From contig NZ_JBLXDO010000005.1 in NCBI RefSeq assembly GCF_048263965.1, forward strand, positions 62,001 through 126,000: a stretch of DNA of 64,000 nt, read 5' to 3'. The notes beneath the pieces are model-generated. The model was not told the DNA's origin, did no database searches, and saw only the letters and a list, made by a program, of their open reading frames with translations. Position numbers and translations under genes: made by a program. The stretch comes from Ferrimonas sp048263965 (lineage in GTDB: Bacteria > Pseudomonadota > Gammaproteobacteria > Enterobacterales > Shewanellaceae). Shown one piece after another: positions 18,541-27,255 of this stretch. The first letter of the stretch is position 1. Each line of letters starts with the position of its first letter.

Positions 18541-19380
18541 TTAATTTTTCGATAAATCAGCCAGATCATCTATCAAAGAGCCTAGCTCACGATTCAGCTT
18601 CTTGCGCTGCTTTCCGGTCAGGCTAGCGTTGATGGACTCCAGGGCATCGGCAAAGTTGTGCTGATTCATGCTCAGTTGCTCCTTGTAGCCCGCAGGCCGG
18701 ATCTTGTCCGGAGTCACCAGCAACAGCCTTAACTCGCTCCTGAGCAGGGCACCGTCGCCTCGGTGACGCAGCGCTTCCCCAAAACGCTCCTGCCAGGCCT
18801 GACGATAGGCCACCCAGAGGTCCATGGACTGATGGCGCTCATAGTTGAATTTGCTGACCGCCTCTCTCTGCAGTGGCGTCAGTTTGCCGACCCAGCGCTT
18901 AAGGCTCTTGGCGGTGCGTTTATTGGATCGACTGAGCCGCTCATCAAACTCCTTCTTCAGGTAGCGGTCGATGTCCTTCTGATTCTCCTTCTCCAAGGTG
19001 GACAGCAGTTGCTCCACTTTCTCATCGGTCAGGGTCTGCATCAGGGGAACCAGTCTCGGCATCAGGTGATCGAAGATCCTCAGCCAGTGCTGCTCCAGAC
19101 TTCGAATGTGGCCGAGGGCGTCCTCTGAAGTGAGGTGGTGATTAACCTGATTTCGGAGAGTAACCAGTTGGTCGCGGTATTTGGGCAGCTCTTCGCGTCG
19201 ATGCCACAGCAGCATCTCATCCACCATGGCTTCAAACTGCCTTTCCTGAGTACGGGAGAGATCCACATAATCGGCGACCTCCCACTCGATGATCCAATCC
19301 AGCCAGTTATAGACAAACTTGGTGCTGCATCCTGTCAGTACCAAAGCCACCAGGGTGACAATTAGCCAACGTCCCTTCAA
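18541..19380 (-). CDS. DUF6279 family lipoprotein
   Basis: A 279-aa lipoprotein: the signal VTLVALVLTGCS has a lipobox Cys at residue 18. The rest is helical and charged, with the FVYNWLDWIIEWEVADYVDLS opening typical of DUF6279. These proteins are widespread in marine gammaproteobacteria without known function. The Asp-free +2/+3 positions (Ser, Thr) predict outer membrane sorting. It is on the same strand as doxX but separated by 62 bp. Confidence 0.88.
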   Translation of the reverse strand: MKGRWLIVTLVALVLTGCSTKFVYNWLDWIIEWEVADYVDLSRTQERQFEAMVDEMLLWHRREELPKYRDQLVTLRNQVNHHLTSEDALGHIRSLEQHWLRIFDHLMPRLVPLMQTLTDEKVEQLLSTLEKENQKDIDRYLKKEFDERLSRSNKRTAKSLKRWVGKLTPLQREAVSKFNYERHQSMDLWVAYRQAWQERFGEALRHRGDGALLRSELRLLLVTPDKIRPAGYKEQLSMNQHNFADALESINASLTGKQRKKLNRELGSLIDDLADLSKN

Positions 19381-19462
19381 ATCCCTCTCCTTGCATGAGG
19401 CTGCGCCATGTTAACTCATTGTTAGAGCTGAACTCTGAGCATTAAGTTCCAGGCAAACAGGA

Positions 19463-20254
19463 TCAGAGGCTGAGCAGAGTCTCCGGGCCGGCGACCAGCA
19501 GTTGCCGGTATCTGTGTGCCCACCCCTGAATCAGCTGGGGCTCCCCACCCTGCTGCAGCGCCTGTTCACACCACTGCAGCGAGGTTAACAGATAGAGGTG
19601 ACCGGCCGCGCGCAGTGCCCGCTCCTCTGTGGGGTCGGTCACCACCTTACGAGCCTGGTAGTAGGACTTTGCCGCATCGGCCATCTCCGGCCATTCCAGC
19701 ATCAGGCAGGCCAGATCCCACAAAGGGTGACCAAAGCCAGCGTACTCAAAGTCGATGAGACGAAGCTCCTGCCCCTGACTGAGCCAGTTGCCGCGGCTGG
19801 GATCATGGTGGGTCATGCCAGGGGGCAATTTGCTGCTCAGCATCTGCTGCTGCCAAGCCTGAGCGTCGACACCGAGGGAGGTGGCGTAATCCAGGAGGCC
19901 AACGTCGATGGGTAATTGATGGAAGCCAACCAGGGTGCGAACCGCGGCTTGAGGCGTCAGGCTGTCCGCTCTGCTCCCCCAGCGCTGTGCCACGGCAAAC
20001 CGATGGTCAGGGTCCCAATGGTACAGCCCGGGTGCGAGGCCAGCGTCCGCTGCCTGGTGCCAGATACTCCGCTCCAGCCGGCGATCGGCACTCATACGCG
20101 CACCACGGTCGTGCACCCGCAGCAGCGCCTGGGGATCGCTGGGCTGAATCAGGTAGAGGGCATTGGCACTGCCTGTGCCAAAGGGGCGCAGTGTGGCGCC
20201 GGCGTAGGCCGGCACCTCACTGAGTAGAGTGTCAGGCGAAGGCAGGCTCACCCT
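19463..20254 (-). CDS. Thiamine kinase-like phosphotransferase, last gene of the thiamine operon
   Basis: An aminoglycoside/choline kinase-fold protein of about 263 aa. The catalytic loop is HHDPSRGNW and the metal-binding segment LIDFEYAGFGHPLWDLAC. I chose the GTG at 20254 (CGGAG 6-7 nt upstream, overlapping the end of the permease gene) over the frame beginning at 20326, whose extra residues are only an overlap artefact. Its position behind a TPP riboswitch and thiamine transport genes points to phosphorylation of imported thiamine, as in ThiK. The substrate is inferred from context. Confidence 0.85.
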   Translation of the reverse strand, partial: RVSLPSPDTLLSEVPAYAGATLRPFGTGSANALYLIQPSDPQALLRVHDRGARMSADRRLERSIWHQAADAGLAPGLYHWDPDHRFAVAQRWGSRADSLTPQAAVRTLVGFHQLPIDVGLLDYATSLGVDAQAWQQQMLSSKLPPGMTHHDPSRGNWLSQGQELRLIDFEYAGFGHPLWDLACLMLEWPEMADAAKSYYQARKVVTDPTEERALRAAGHLYLLTSLQWCEQALQQGGEPQLIQGWAHRYRQLLVAGPETLLSL

Positions 20255-20849
20255 GACTCCGGTAGGCGTTGCGCCAGGTGAAGTAACTGGCCAGGGCCAG
20301 GCCCACGTAGAGGACGAACAGGCCACTGGTGAGCACCATCTGCTTGCTCATGTAGAGATAGATGGAGACGATGTCGATCACCACCCAGTAGAGCCAGTTC
20401 TCCACCACCTTGCGGGCGGTCATCACGGTCCCCACCACCGCGAAGCAGGTGGTGGCGGAATCCAGGTAGGCCAGGTCGGCGTGGGTGTAGTTGTCCATCA
20501 CATAGCCCAGCCCCAGGGCCACCAGGGCGGTGATGCCGATAAGACGGACATGGCGGGACAGGCACCAGGTCTGGTAACTCAGCCCCTCACCGCGACCGCC
20601 GTAGCGCCACTGCCAGAAGCCATAGAGGGCCATCAGCAGGTAGTAGCCATTCAGTACCGACTCCATCAGCAGCGAGACCTTCCAGAACAGCACCACATAG
20701 ATAAACGTACTGAAGAAGGCCGCTGGCCAACACCAGATGTTGCCGCGCATCGCCAGCAGCAAGTATGCCAGGGCCAGCACCACGGCAACCCCTTCCCAGG
20801 CGGTCATGGCGCCGGCCTGAGCCAGCGCCTCGTTGATGAAGTTACTCAC
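20232..20849 (-). CDS. pnuT: PnuC-family vitamin transporter, probably PnuT (thiamine)
   Basis: About 205 aa with seven hydrophobic helices and PnuC-family features: NIWCWPAAF, LMALYGFWQWRY and ENWLYWVVIDIVSIYLY. PnuC proteins are facilitators that move a vitamin across the inner membrane and depend on intracellular phosphorylation for trapping. Here the adjacent kinase would supply that. The start is uncertain: GTG 20849 or TTG 20858, both overlapping the preceding gene. Assignment to thiamine rather than nicotinamide riboside rests on the TPP riboswitch. Confidence 0.88.
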   Translation of the reverse strand: MSNFINEALAQAGAMTAWEGVAVVLALAYLLLAMRGNIWCWPAAFFSTFIYVVLFWKVSLLMESVLNGYYLLMALYGFWQWRYGGRGEGLSYQTWCLSRHVRLIGITALVALGLGYVMDNYTHADLAYLDSATTCFAVVGTVMTARKVVENWLYWVVIDIVSIYLYMSKQMVLTSGLFVLYVGLALASYFTWRNAYRSQGEPAFA

Positions 20850-21102
20850 TGTGGTCAAGATTCACGCCACCGGGAATAAACTTGCAGACAAACACCCCTT
20901 TGCCCCACTCCTGGTGGGCCGCCTTCATCTCGGTGGCCAACAGCGCCATGATGGTGTCGTAGTCACCGCACAGCTGAGTGCTCATGCCATTGGTCTTGCG
21001 CTGAATCTCCGGGTAGGCGTCCAGGCGCTCGATAAACCACTTGATGGGCAGCAGGTACTGGTCCTTTAACGGGTAGAGGCTGATCTCCACAGCAAGTTGC
21101 AT
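20842..21102 (-). CDS. Thiamine-binding YkoF/MTH1187-like protein
   Basis: An 86-aa protein matching the small thiamine/HMP-binding family (ferredoxin-like fold). It opens with MQLAVEISLYPLKDQYLLPI and carries STQLCGDYDTIM. AAGGAGAC precedes the start. The family binds thiamine or its pyrimidine moiety in the cytosol and is often linked to TPP riboswitches. It sits 10 nt after the TonB receptor gene and overlaps the permease start. Confidence 0.85.
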   Translation of the reverse strand: MQLAVEISLYPLKDQYLLPIKWFIERLDAYPEIQRKTNGMSTQLCGDYDTIMALLATEMKAAHQEWGKGVFVCKFIPGGVNLDHSE

Positions 21103-21112
21103 CGGTGTCTCC

Positions 21113-23230
21113 TTAGAAGTAGTCGTAACGGAAAGTCAGGCCAAACTGGCGGGGATCGCCATAGCGCACATACAGGTGCTCCTGCCAGCCGTCGTTGGGT
21201 TCATTGCCAAAGGTAAAGCCACGCACGCCATACTTCTCGTCGGTGAGGTTGCGCCCCCACAGGTAGAGAGCCCAGCGCTCCGCTTCATAACCGATCTTGG
21301 TGTTCCACAGCACATAGGAGTCAGACTCGGCGTTGCTGGTGGCGGAATCTGAGTAGTAGTAGCTGTCCTGACCGTTGGCCACCAGATTAGCAAACCACCC
21401 CAGATCATGACGATAGGTCGCCCCAAGGTTGAACTGGTAGCTGGGCGAATGGGCCAGTTCACGGCCACTGAGGTCAACGGGCGTGCCGTACTTGTCGTTG
21501 TAGATATAGTCGTCGTAGGAGGCGTCCAGCAAGCCCAGGCTGCCGTAAAGTTCCAGGTTGGCGGTCAACGCCAAGCTGAAATCCGCTTCCAGTCCATAGC
21601 TGGTGGAGCCGGTGGCGTTGGTGGTGTACAGGAAGAAGCGCTGCGGATTATTGGGATCCTGGACGGAAGCCTCAACCTGCTGGTCCTGGCGATCCATATA
21701 GAACAAAGCCAGATTGGTGGACAGGGCACCATCGAGCCAGCCACTCTTCACGCCGACTTCGTAGTTGTACAGGGTCTCGTTATCGAACTCCTTGGCACCC
21801 GGCAGGTTGGCAGGCACTTCCATGTTGAAGCCACCGGCCTTGTAGCCACGGGCTATGCGCACATAGCCCAGGTGGTGGTCATTTAGGTAACGGCTGGCAG
21901 AGAGGTGGCCGCCCCACATGGTCTCGCTGGGAGAAAACGCCTCGCCGCTGTCATCACTGTAATCGCTGCTGCGGTGTTCTATACGCAGGCCAGCGGAGAG
22001 GGTCCACTCGCCCAGTTCGCTGTCCAGCTGACCAAAGATGGCGCTGTTGGTGGCCTCGTAGTCGGACTTGAGGAACACATCCTCCCAGCCGTTGTAGAAG
22101 CTCTCCAGATCGTTGGATTCATCCAGCTTCATGGCGTACACGCCCACCAGCCAGTCGGTGGTGCCACCGAAGATGCGGCCCTCTTCACCGGACACCAGGC
22201 GCAACTCCTGGCTGTAGGTGGTTCGCTCCTGCTGCTTGTCCCACCAATAGTCATACTGGCAAGGCACGGGCTGACCGGTTTCCCAGTCTTCGCACTGCAG
22301 GTTGCTCCAGTAGTCCGGGTTGGCCCAGTCGCCATCATAGGCATGGCGAGCCTCGGTATCGGCAAAGCTGGTGACGGACACCAGGGATACGGCACTGCTG
22401 GCCGCCCAGTTGAGCTTCAGGGACGCGCCGGTGGTGGTCTGGCTGTCCTCGCCGGGCTGGTCGGTCAGGGTGTCAAAACCGTTGTTGTCCAGAGTCCAGG
22501 CGTCGTAGCCGTTATCCAGGTCGGCATGGAGCACCGTCAGATCCGCGGTCAGGCTGTCGCTGGCCAGCCAACGCAGCTTCAAACGTCCGGTCAGTTCATC
22601 ACGCTCATTGGTGTCATCCCTGCCCAGATAGAGGTTATCGCGAAACCCATTTTGCTGAGTCTGCTGAACAGACGCACGGTAGAGCAAGGTGTCGCTGGCA
22701 CTGCCACTGGCATAGGCGCCCAGGGCCATCAGGTCATCCTCGCCCAGAGTCACCTCTGTGCCCGCTTCGAAGCTCTCAGTGGGATCGTTGCTCTTGACGT
22801 AGATAAGGCCCGCCAGGGCGTTGGCGCCGTAACGGGTGCCCTGAGGACCGCGCAGCACCTCGACCTGATCCAGGTCGAACAGGCTGGCCGCCATACCAAT
22901 GCCGGACAGGTCGATGTCGTCGACAATAAAGCCGACGGAGGCGTTGGGGGCTCCCTGGTACTCCTCCTGTTCACCCACGCCACGAATCTGGAAATAACGG
23001 GGACGGGAGGAGGCGCCGGCCCAGCTCAGGTTGGGGATATTCTTCAGCACATCTTCGAAGTGCTCGCCCCCCTGCTCCTGCATACGGGCGGTGTCAACTA
23101 CGGTGACACTGGTGGGCAGACGAGCGATGTCGGCGTCACGAAAATCTGCGTTGACGGTAATGGTTTCAATCTCTTGGGCCTGGATGGAGCAGGAGACCGC
23201 AAGGGCAACAATGGAAAGCTTGGTGCGCAT
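21113..23230 (-). CDS. TonB-dependent outer membrane receptor, thiamine-regulated
   Basis: A 705-aa TonB-dependent transducer. A signal peptide ends near SIQAQ, a TonB-box-like ETITVNA follows, the plug domain carries LRGPQGTRYGANALAG, and the barrel ends in the aromatic GLTFRYDYF expected for outer membrane insertion. A TPP riboswitch lies in its leader, and thiamine binding, transport and kinase genes follow, so thiamine (or a phosphate ester) is the likely ligand. The ligand is inferred; no residue reveals it. Confidence 0.93.
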   Translation of the reverse strand: MRTKLSIVALAVSCSIQAQEIETITVNADFRDADIARLPTSVTVVDTARMQEQGGEHFEDVLKNIPNLSWAGASSRPRYFQIRGVGEQEEYQGAPNASVGFIVDDIDLSGIGMAASLFDLDQVEVLRGPQGTRYGANALAGLIYVKSNDPTESFEAGTEVTLGEDDLMALGAYASGSASDTLLYRASVQQTQQNGFRDNLYLGRDDTNERDELTGRLKLRWLASDSLTADLTVLHADLDNGYDAWTLDNNGFDTLTDQPGEDSQTTTGASLKLNWAASSAVSLVSVTSFADTEARHAYDGDWANPDYWSNLQCEDWETGQPVPCQYDYWWDKQQERTTYSQELRLVSGEEGRIFGGTTDWLVGVYAMKLDESNDLESFYNGWEDVFLKSDYEATNSAIFGQLDSELGEWTLSAGLRIEHRSSDYSDDSGEAFSPSETMWGGHLSASRYLNDHHLGYVRIARGYKAGGFNMEVPANLPGAKEFDNETLYNYEVGVKSGWLDGALSTNLALFYMDRQDQQVEASVQDPNNPQRFFLYTTNATGSTSYGLEADFSLALTANLELYGSLGLLDASYDDYIYNDKYGTPVDLSGRELAHSPSYQFNLGATYRHDLGWFANLVANGQDSYYYSDSATSNAESDSYVLWNTKIGYEAERWALYLWGRNLTDEKYGVRGFTFGNEPNDGWQEHLYVRYGDPRQFGLTFRYDYF

Positions 23231-23297
23231 ATCCTTTAGACTTCTCTATTACTAAAAGGGAATACGACCGGATTTGGGGCAGGGACTTCAAGGCTGG

Positions 23298-23382
23298 GCC
23301 TTTCCTACGCCGGTATTATCCGGATCAGGTTCGCGGGTTTTCCAACTGGAATCTCAGTATCTTCACAGACACACCCCGAGGC
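23298..23382 (-). promoter_or_regulatory. TPP (THI-box) riboswitch
   Basis: Read on the minus strand, the leader holds the conserved TPP elements in order: CGGGGTGT, ACTGAGAT, then GAACCTGATCCGGATAATAC and CGGCGTAGGAAAGG. GCCT at 23382-23379 can pair with AGGC at 23301-23298 to close P1. It lies 68 nt before the TonB receptor start, whose AAAGGAT ribosome site is a plausible target for translational control. Thiamine pyrophosphate should repress the whole operon. Confidence 0.95.
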
Positions 23383-23490
23383 AGATTGCAGTATACCCCG
23401 CCCCCGCTCCCTGAATCCACGCCCAATGGTGTCGACGCAGCATTTTTGCGCAACAACGAAGGCGAAGAAATGGCCTAATAAACGAAAAAA

Positions 23491-23508
23491 GCCACTAAAA
23501 TTAGTGGC
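23491..23508 (-). terminator. Terminator after ycfL
   Basis: GCCACTAA/TTAGTGGC, an 8-bp stem with a 2-nt AA centre (effective loop about 4), is followed on the minus strand by TTTTTT. It lies 25 nt beyond the stop at 23533, so it ends the ycfL-thioesterase transcript. Confidence 0.8.
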
Positions 23509-23532
23509 TTTAAAAATTTTATCGACGGTCAG

Positions 23533-23925
23533 TTATTCATCCACAACCCGACGAACGCTGAGCTCAAACTCCACCGCGCCCGGGCTCAGGGCCACGGCAC
23601 TGACCTGACGACGCTCGCCACCGGCCAGGTTGATTGCCCGCCAGCCCCGGTTGGCCGACTCCATCTCCTTGCCGGTTTCATCGAAGAACACAAAGCGGTA
23701 TTGCAGGTAGAGATCGCCGGAGGCCTTGGAGATCAGCTCCGCCCGCCCCTGCAATCGTCCGGCCAGTATCGATTTGTTCAGTTGCGTCACCGACAGATCC
23801 CTCGCCAGGGCGCTGTTATCCACCTTCAGCTTCTCAGCATCTGAGCGGGCCACCAGTCCTGAGGTGGTGGTGGTGCAGCCACTGAGCACCAAACCAAGAA
23901 CCAACATCGATATCCAATGACGCAT
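23533..23925 (-). CDS. ycfL: YcfL family lipoprotein
   Basis: A 130-aa lipoprotein with signal LVLGLVLSGC (lipobox Cys 17) and the DUF1425 pattern near the end (YRFVFFDETGKEMES, GGERRQVSAVALSP). AGGAG precedes the ATG. In enterobacteria ycfL lies beside lpoB; that neighbour is absent here. Last gene before the terminator. Confidence 0.88.
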   Translation of the reverse strand: MRHWISMLVLGLVLSGCTTTTSGLVARSDAEKLKVDNSALARDLSVTQLNKSILAGRLQGRAELISKASGDLYLQYRFVFFDETGKEMESANRGWRAINLAGGERRQVSAVALSPGAVEFELSVRRVVDE

Positions 23926-23936
23926 AACTGACTCTC

Positions 23937-24368
23937 CTAATCGATCAGGAAGTGTGCCCTCGCCGTGGCAATGGGCTGTTTACGGTTAGTTTGCCAACAG
24001 CTTACCGAAACGTTGGCCACTCGGCGACCCTGACGGGTGATGCGGCATTCGGCGAAGGTCTCCCGTGCGTAACCGGCGCGCAGATAATCGATGGAGAAGT
24101 CCACGATCTTCGGCACCCGGGTGGTATGCAGGACCACCATCAGTTGCACCATGGCAGACATCTCCATGAAACCGGCGATCACCCCGCCATGGAGTGCCGG
24201 CAACATGGGGTTGCCCATGTTGTCCGGGTTGTTGGGCAGGCGAAACACCAGCTCCTCCCCCAGCTGCTCACAGTTCATCCCCAGATGCTGAGCATAGGGG
24301 ATCAGAGCCAGCAACTCGGTGTAATCTCTGTCGGCGACCGCCTGCTGGACAACGGGTTTAATGTTCAT
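23937..24368 (-). CDS. PaaI-family hotdog thioesterase (second of a pair)
   Basis: A 143-aa single hotdog domain. The long helix region has PALHGGVIAGFMEMSAM and the following strand IDYLRAGYARETFAECRI, as in PaaI-like acyl-CoA thioesterases. It overlaps the next gene upstream by 4 nt, giving a tandem pair of related but distinct thioesterases that may form a heteromer or act in series. The acyl substrate is unknown. Confidence 0.9.
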   Translation of the reverse strand: MNIKPVVQQAVADRDYTELLALIPYAQHLGMNCEQLGEELVFRLPNNPDNMGNPMLPALHGGVIAGFMEMSAMVQLMVVLHTTRVPKIVDFSIDYLRAGYARETFAECRITRQGRRVANVSVSCWQTNRKQPIATARAHFLID

Positions 24369-24868
24369 GCCTTCTCCTCCCCAAGCAGAGCATCACGGAA
24401 GGCCTCGGTCACCAGTTCTGGGCCGATGCGCATAAAGGAGCAGACCACCTGGGCGATGGGATCGTCGATGGACTCCTGATAGGCGATGCCTCGGGTAAAG
24501 GCGACGGAGGAGGTCAGTTTGAAGCACTCCACCATGGCATAGACAGGCTGATCCGGTTTGGCGGCCTTCATATAGTCCACCCGAAGATCCAGAGTGGGGC
24601 ACAACTCCAGTTCCTCCTCACGGGCGTAGATGGCGCAGATCACCGCCGCACCGGAGGCGGTATCCATCAAGGTGGTGATCACACCGCCATGGAGGACCTT
24701 GGACTCAGGGTAACCCACCAGCTCAGGCGCGTAGGGGAGACGCAGCAGAACGTGGTGCTCACTGGCCTCCAGACAATCAATGTTCAGCTTGCGACATTGC
24801 GCCAGTTCATTGACGAAACGACCGGCCAGATCGGTCAGGGGGAAAAATTCAGGGTTAACAGGTTGCAT
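24365..24868 (-). CDS. PaaI-family hotdog thioesterase (first of a pair)
   Basis: A 167-aa hotdog protein with SKVLHGGVITTLMDTASGAA and TLDLRVDYMKAAKPDQPVY, the usual PaaI active-helix and dimer-strand pattern. The ATG at 24868 follows an in-frame GTG at 24871; neither has a strong ribosome site. Co-directional and coupled with the 143-aa paralogue. Confidence 0.9.
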   Translation of the reverse strand: MQPVNPEFFPLTDLAGRFVNELAQCRKLNIDCLEASEHHVLLRLPYAPELVGYPESKVLHGGVITTLMDTASGAAVICAIYAREEELELCPTLDLRVDYMKAAKPDQPVYAMVECFKLTSSVAFTRGIAYQESIDDPIAQVVCSFMRIGPELVTEAFRDALLGEEKA

Positions 24869-25042
24869 CACAATGCTTGGAATTCCTTATCTTGGGGCTC
24901 TATCTAAGCAACATCAGTGTGCTTTTCTGCCTAAAAAACAGGGTTCAAGACAGCGATTAAGGATATCACTGAAGCTCGTTTACCGCTATTTGGCGGCTGT
25001 TAGCTCCAGTTTCCGATGTGGAAATCTAACGCTCCACCCAGC

Positions 25043-25483
25043 TTAGCCCAGCCGGGACAGCAGTTGCTGACAAAGGCTCTTGAGCTGGGCCGCCTCCTCC
25101 GGGGCCAGTCCGGCGCGACAGGCCATCGCATGGGGCACCTCCTTGGCTCGCTCTTTCAAGCCCTTGCCCTCACCGGTCAGGGTGATTACCCTGACCCGTT
25201 CGTCCTGCTGACTGCGGCCTCGCACCACCAGTCCCTTGCCTTCAAGCCGTTTCAGAAGCGGCGTCAGAGTACCCGAGTCCAGGTTCAGTTTCTCCCCGAG
25301 GGCCTTCACACTCATGCTCTGGTGCTGCCAAAGCAGCATCATCACCATGTATTGAAGGTAGGTGAGATCCAGCTCGTCCAGCAAAGGACGATAGGCCCTG
25401 ACCACCGCATTGGCCGCACTGTAAAGAGGAAAACAGATCTGATTGTCGAACATCAGCTCCGGGCAACCTGTGTCCTGATTCAT
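25043..25483 (-). CDS. MarR/OhrR-family transcriptional regulator
   Basis: I chose the ATG at 25483 with GAGGT upstream, giving 146 aa; the frame open to 25555 runs through the operator region. The winged helix shows QYMVMMLLWQHQSMSVKALGEKLNLDSGTLTPLLKRLEGKG, then RSQQDERVRVITLT. A Cys at residue 7 (TGCPE) and one in QICFPLY resemble the peroxidatic Cys of OhrR, so organic-peroxide sensing is plausible. It is divergent from the MAPEG gene and separated from it by CAAT/ATTG palindromes. Confidence 0.92.
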   Translation of the reverse strand: MNQDTGCPELMFDNQICFPLYSAANAVVRAYRPLLDELDLTYLQYMVMMLLWQHQSMSVKALGEKLNLDSGTLTPLLKRLEGKGLVVRGRSQQDERVRVITLTGEGKGLKERAKEVPHAMACRAGLAPEEAAQLKSLCQQLLSRLG

Positions 25484-25492
25484 GAATAACCT

Positions 25493-25557
25493 CACAATAT
25501 AATTGCGCACAATATAGTTGATCTCTCCTGTGGACTCAATTAAGGTTGTGCGCAATT
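25493..25557. promoter_or_regulatory. MarR/OhrR-type operators between the regulator and the MAPEG gene
   Basis: Perfect 12-bp inverted repeats AATTGCGCACAA (25501-25512) and TTGTGCGCAATT (25546-25557) flank the divergent promoter. On the left a direct repeat CACAATATA occurs at 25493 and 25508, and CAATATAATTG (25495-25505) is a CAAT-N3-ATTG palindrome like known OhrR sites. Together they suggest cooperative binding that represses both divergent genes. Confidence 0.7.
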
Positions 25558-25586
25558 GAGTAGCCCACTATTTTAATGGAGTCCCC

Positions 25587-26006
25587 ATGTTCGACAACTA
25601 CAGCCTTTCCCTCGCCGCCCTGCTGCTGATGCTGGCGACCATGATGATTCAAACCCTGGTGGCGACAGTGGCCCACCGGAAACAGGCTCACTACGTTCCG
25701 GGAATCGTGAGCGATACCCTGAGTCACGACTCCTTTGTGTTTCGCAGTCACCGCACCTATCAGAACTCCCTGGAAAACGTGCCCCTGATGGCACTGAGCC
25801 TGCTGACCGCCATCGCCACAGGACTGGATCCCCTGACCCTGGGTGTGATCGCCTGGGTCTTTGCCCTGGCGCGGATCATTCACACGGCTCTCTACTACGC
25901 CATCGCCACCGAGCGTAATCCCAGCCCGCGAAGCTACTTCTTCATGATCGGCCTGCTCAGCAATCTCGTACTGCTGGTTCTGATTGCCATGGCATTGCTG
26001 AACTAA
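25587..26006 (+). CDS. MAPEG family membrane protein
   Basis: A 139-aa, four-helix protein of the MAPEG family. The signature region FRSHRTYQNSLENVPLMAL (around residues 50-70) matches the conserved Arg/Glu/Asn glutathione-binding motif. Members carry out glutathione-dependent peroxidase or transferase reactions on lipophilic substrates in the membrane. Divergence from an OhrR-like regulator supports a detoxification role. Confidence 0.9.
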   Translation: MFDNYSLSLAALLLMLATMMIQTLVATVAHRKQAHYVPGIVSDTLSHDSFVFRSHRTYQNSLENVPLMALSLLTAIATGLDPLTLGVIAWVFALARIIHTALYYAIATERNPSPRSYFFMIGLLSNLVLLVLIAMALLN

Positions 26007-26174
26007 GCTGGCCTGCCAGGGAGAAGGGCGAAAGTGCAGCACGCCCAGGATCCGCGCCGACGGGGCCCGGTTGATTGAGGCCTGAATTTCAGGGCTTTCC
26101 ATTTCATCTGCGACGATCTACAGTCGCTGTAACAGGCTAATTTTTGAGCTTTTAATCTGAACTGGAGTCATTTT

Positions 26175-27095
26175 ATGGCCAGCTCCCTGATTCTGCATCA
26201 TTACCAGCTTTCTCCCTTCTCCGAGAAGATACGCCTGATGCTGGGGGCGGCTAATCTGCCCTGGCAATCCCTGTTGGTCTCTCCCCTGCCCCCCAGGCCG
26301 GCAACCGACCCCCTCACAGGGGGCTATCGTCGCATTCCCGTCGCCCAGTTTGGCGCTGATCTGGTGTGCGACAGCCAATTGATCACCGAGGAGATAAGCC
26401 AGATGAGCGCCAAGGAGTACCTGGCCCCCTCCAACGCCAGTCAAGAGGCGCTTGAGCTCGCCACCTTTGCCGAGTCCACCCTGTTCTTTGATGCGGCTTC
26501 TCTGGTGCCCCCCAGGCAGGCACTGACCGAACTCAGACGGCACCTGTCGCTGTTCGATACTGCCCGTTTCATCTGGGACCGTCTCGGCATTGCCCGGGAG
26601 ACCCGGGGAAACCTGTCGGTGGCAGAGGGGGCAAAACGATTTCGCAACAGCCTGGCAAAACTGGACGAACAGATTCAGGGCGAGTTTCTCTTTGGCGATC
26701 AGCCCGGCCATGCAGACTTTGCCCTGTATCACCCCTTGTGGTTCCTAAGTCAGGTCGGCGCCGTGCCTCTGTCACCCAAGCTGACTCGCCTCAACGCCTG
26801 GTACAGCCGCATGAATCAGTTTGGTCACGGCCCTCACAGCCCCATCAGCGCCAAAGACGCCCTCGCTGTGGCTGCCGCTTCCCAGCCCAGGGGAGTCCTT
26901 CCAGAGTTTCGCGATCACCCGGATGTGGGCCATGAGGTGGTGATTGCCCCCACCGACTACGCCAAGGTAGGCACCCGGGGGCATCTGGCTGGGGTCAGTG
27001 AGCAGCGCTGGATACTGCGGCGGGACACCGGCCGGTTCGGTACCGTGCATGTCCACTTCCCTCGCAGAGGCTATCGGATCAGGCGCAAGGACTGA
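26175..27095 (+). CDS. Glutathione S-transferase-like protein
   Basis: A 306-aa protein with an N-terminal thioredoxin-fold GST domain (HHYQLSPFSEKIRLMLG, then RIPVAQFGADLVCDSQLI, the cis-Pro/Asp-Ser glutathione site) and an all-helical middle domain (FLFGDQPGHADFALYHPLWFL). The C-terminal 80 or so residues (from about SAKDALAVAA) are an extension not usual in GSTs. CTGGAG lies before the ATG. The neighbouring MAPEG gene is another glutathione-linked function. Confidence 0.85.
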   Translation: MASSLILHHYQLSPFSEKIRLMLGAANLPWQSLLVSPLPPRPATDPLTGGYRRIPVAQFGADLVCDSQLITEEISQMSAKEYLAPSNASQEALELATFAESTLFFDAASLVPPRQALTELRRHLSLFDTARFIWDRLGIARETRGNLSVAEGAKRFRNSLAKLDEQIQGEFLFGDQPGHADFALYHPLWFLSQVGAVPLSPKLTRLNAWYSRMNQFGHGPHSPISAKDALAVAAASQPRGVLPEFRDHPDVGHEVVIAPTDYAKVGTRGHLAGVSEQRWILRRDTGRFGTVHVHFPRRGYRIRRKD

Positions 27096-27255
27096 GGCCA
27101 TGGTTAGACAACTCTGATGGTGGGGGCTATACCCTATTGCAGCAAAGTTAAGGCTCTGACTTCCCTAACGATGATTCAGTCTCGATTCAGTCGGTGGGTT
27201 GTAGCCTTTGCTGCCCGTTTTCAAGCCCAAAACTGTCGTTCAACAGGAGCATGAG

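Noticed and set aside
21905..23239. Long plus-strand frames across 21.4-23.2 kb
   Set aside because: Antisense to the TonB receptor; the coding strand has plug and barrel features and a riboswitch.
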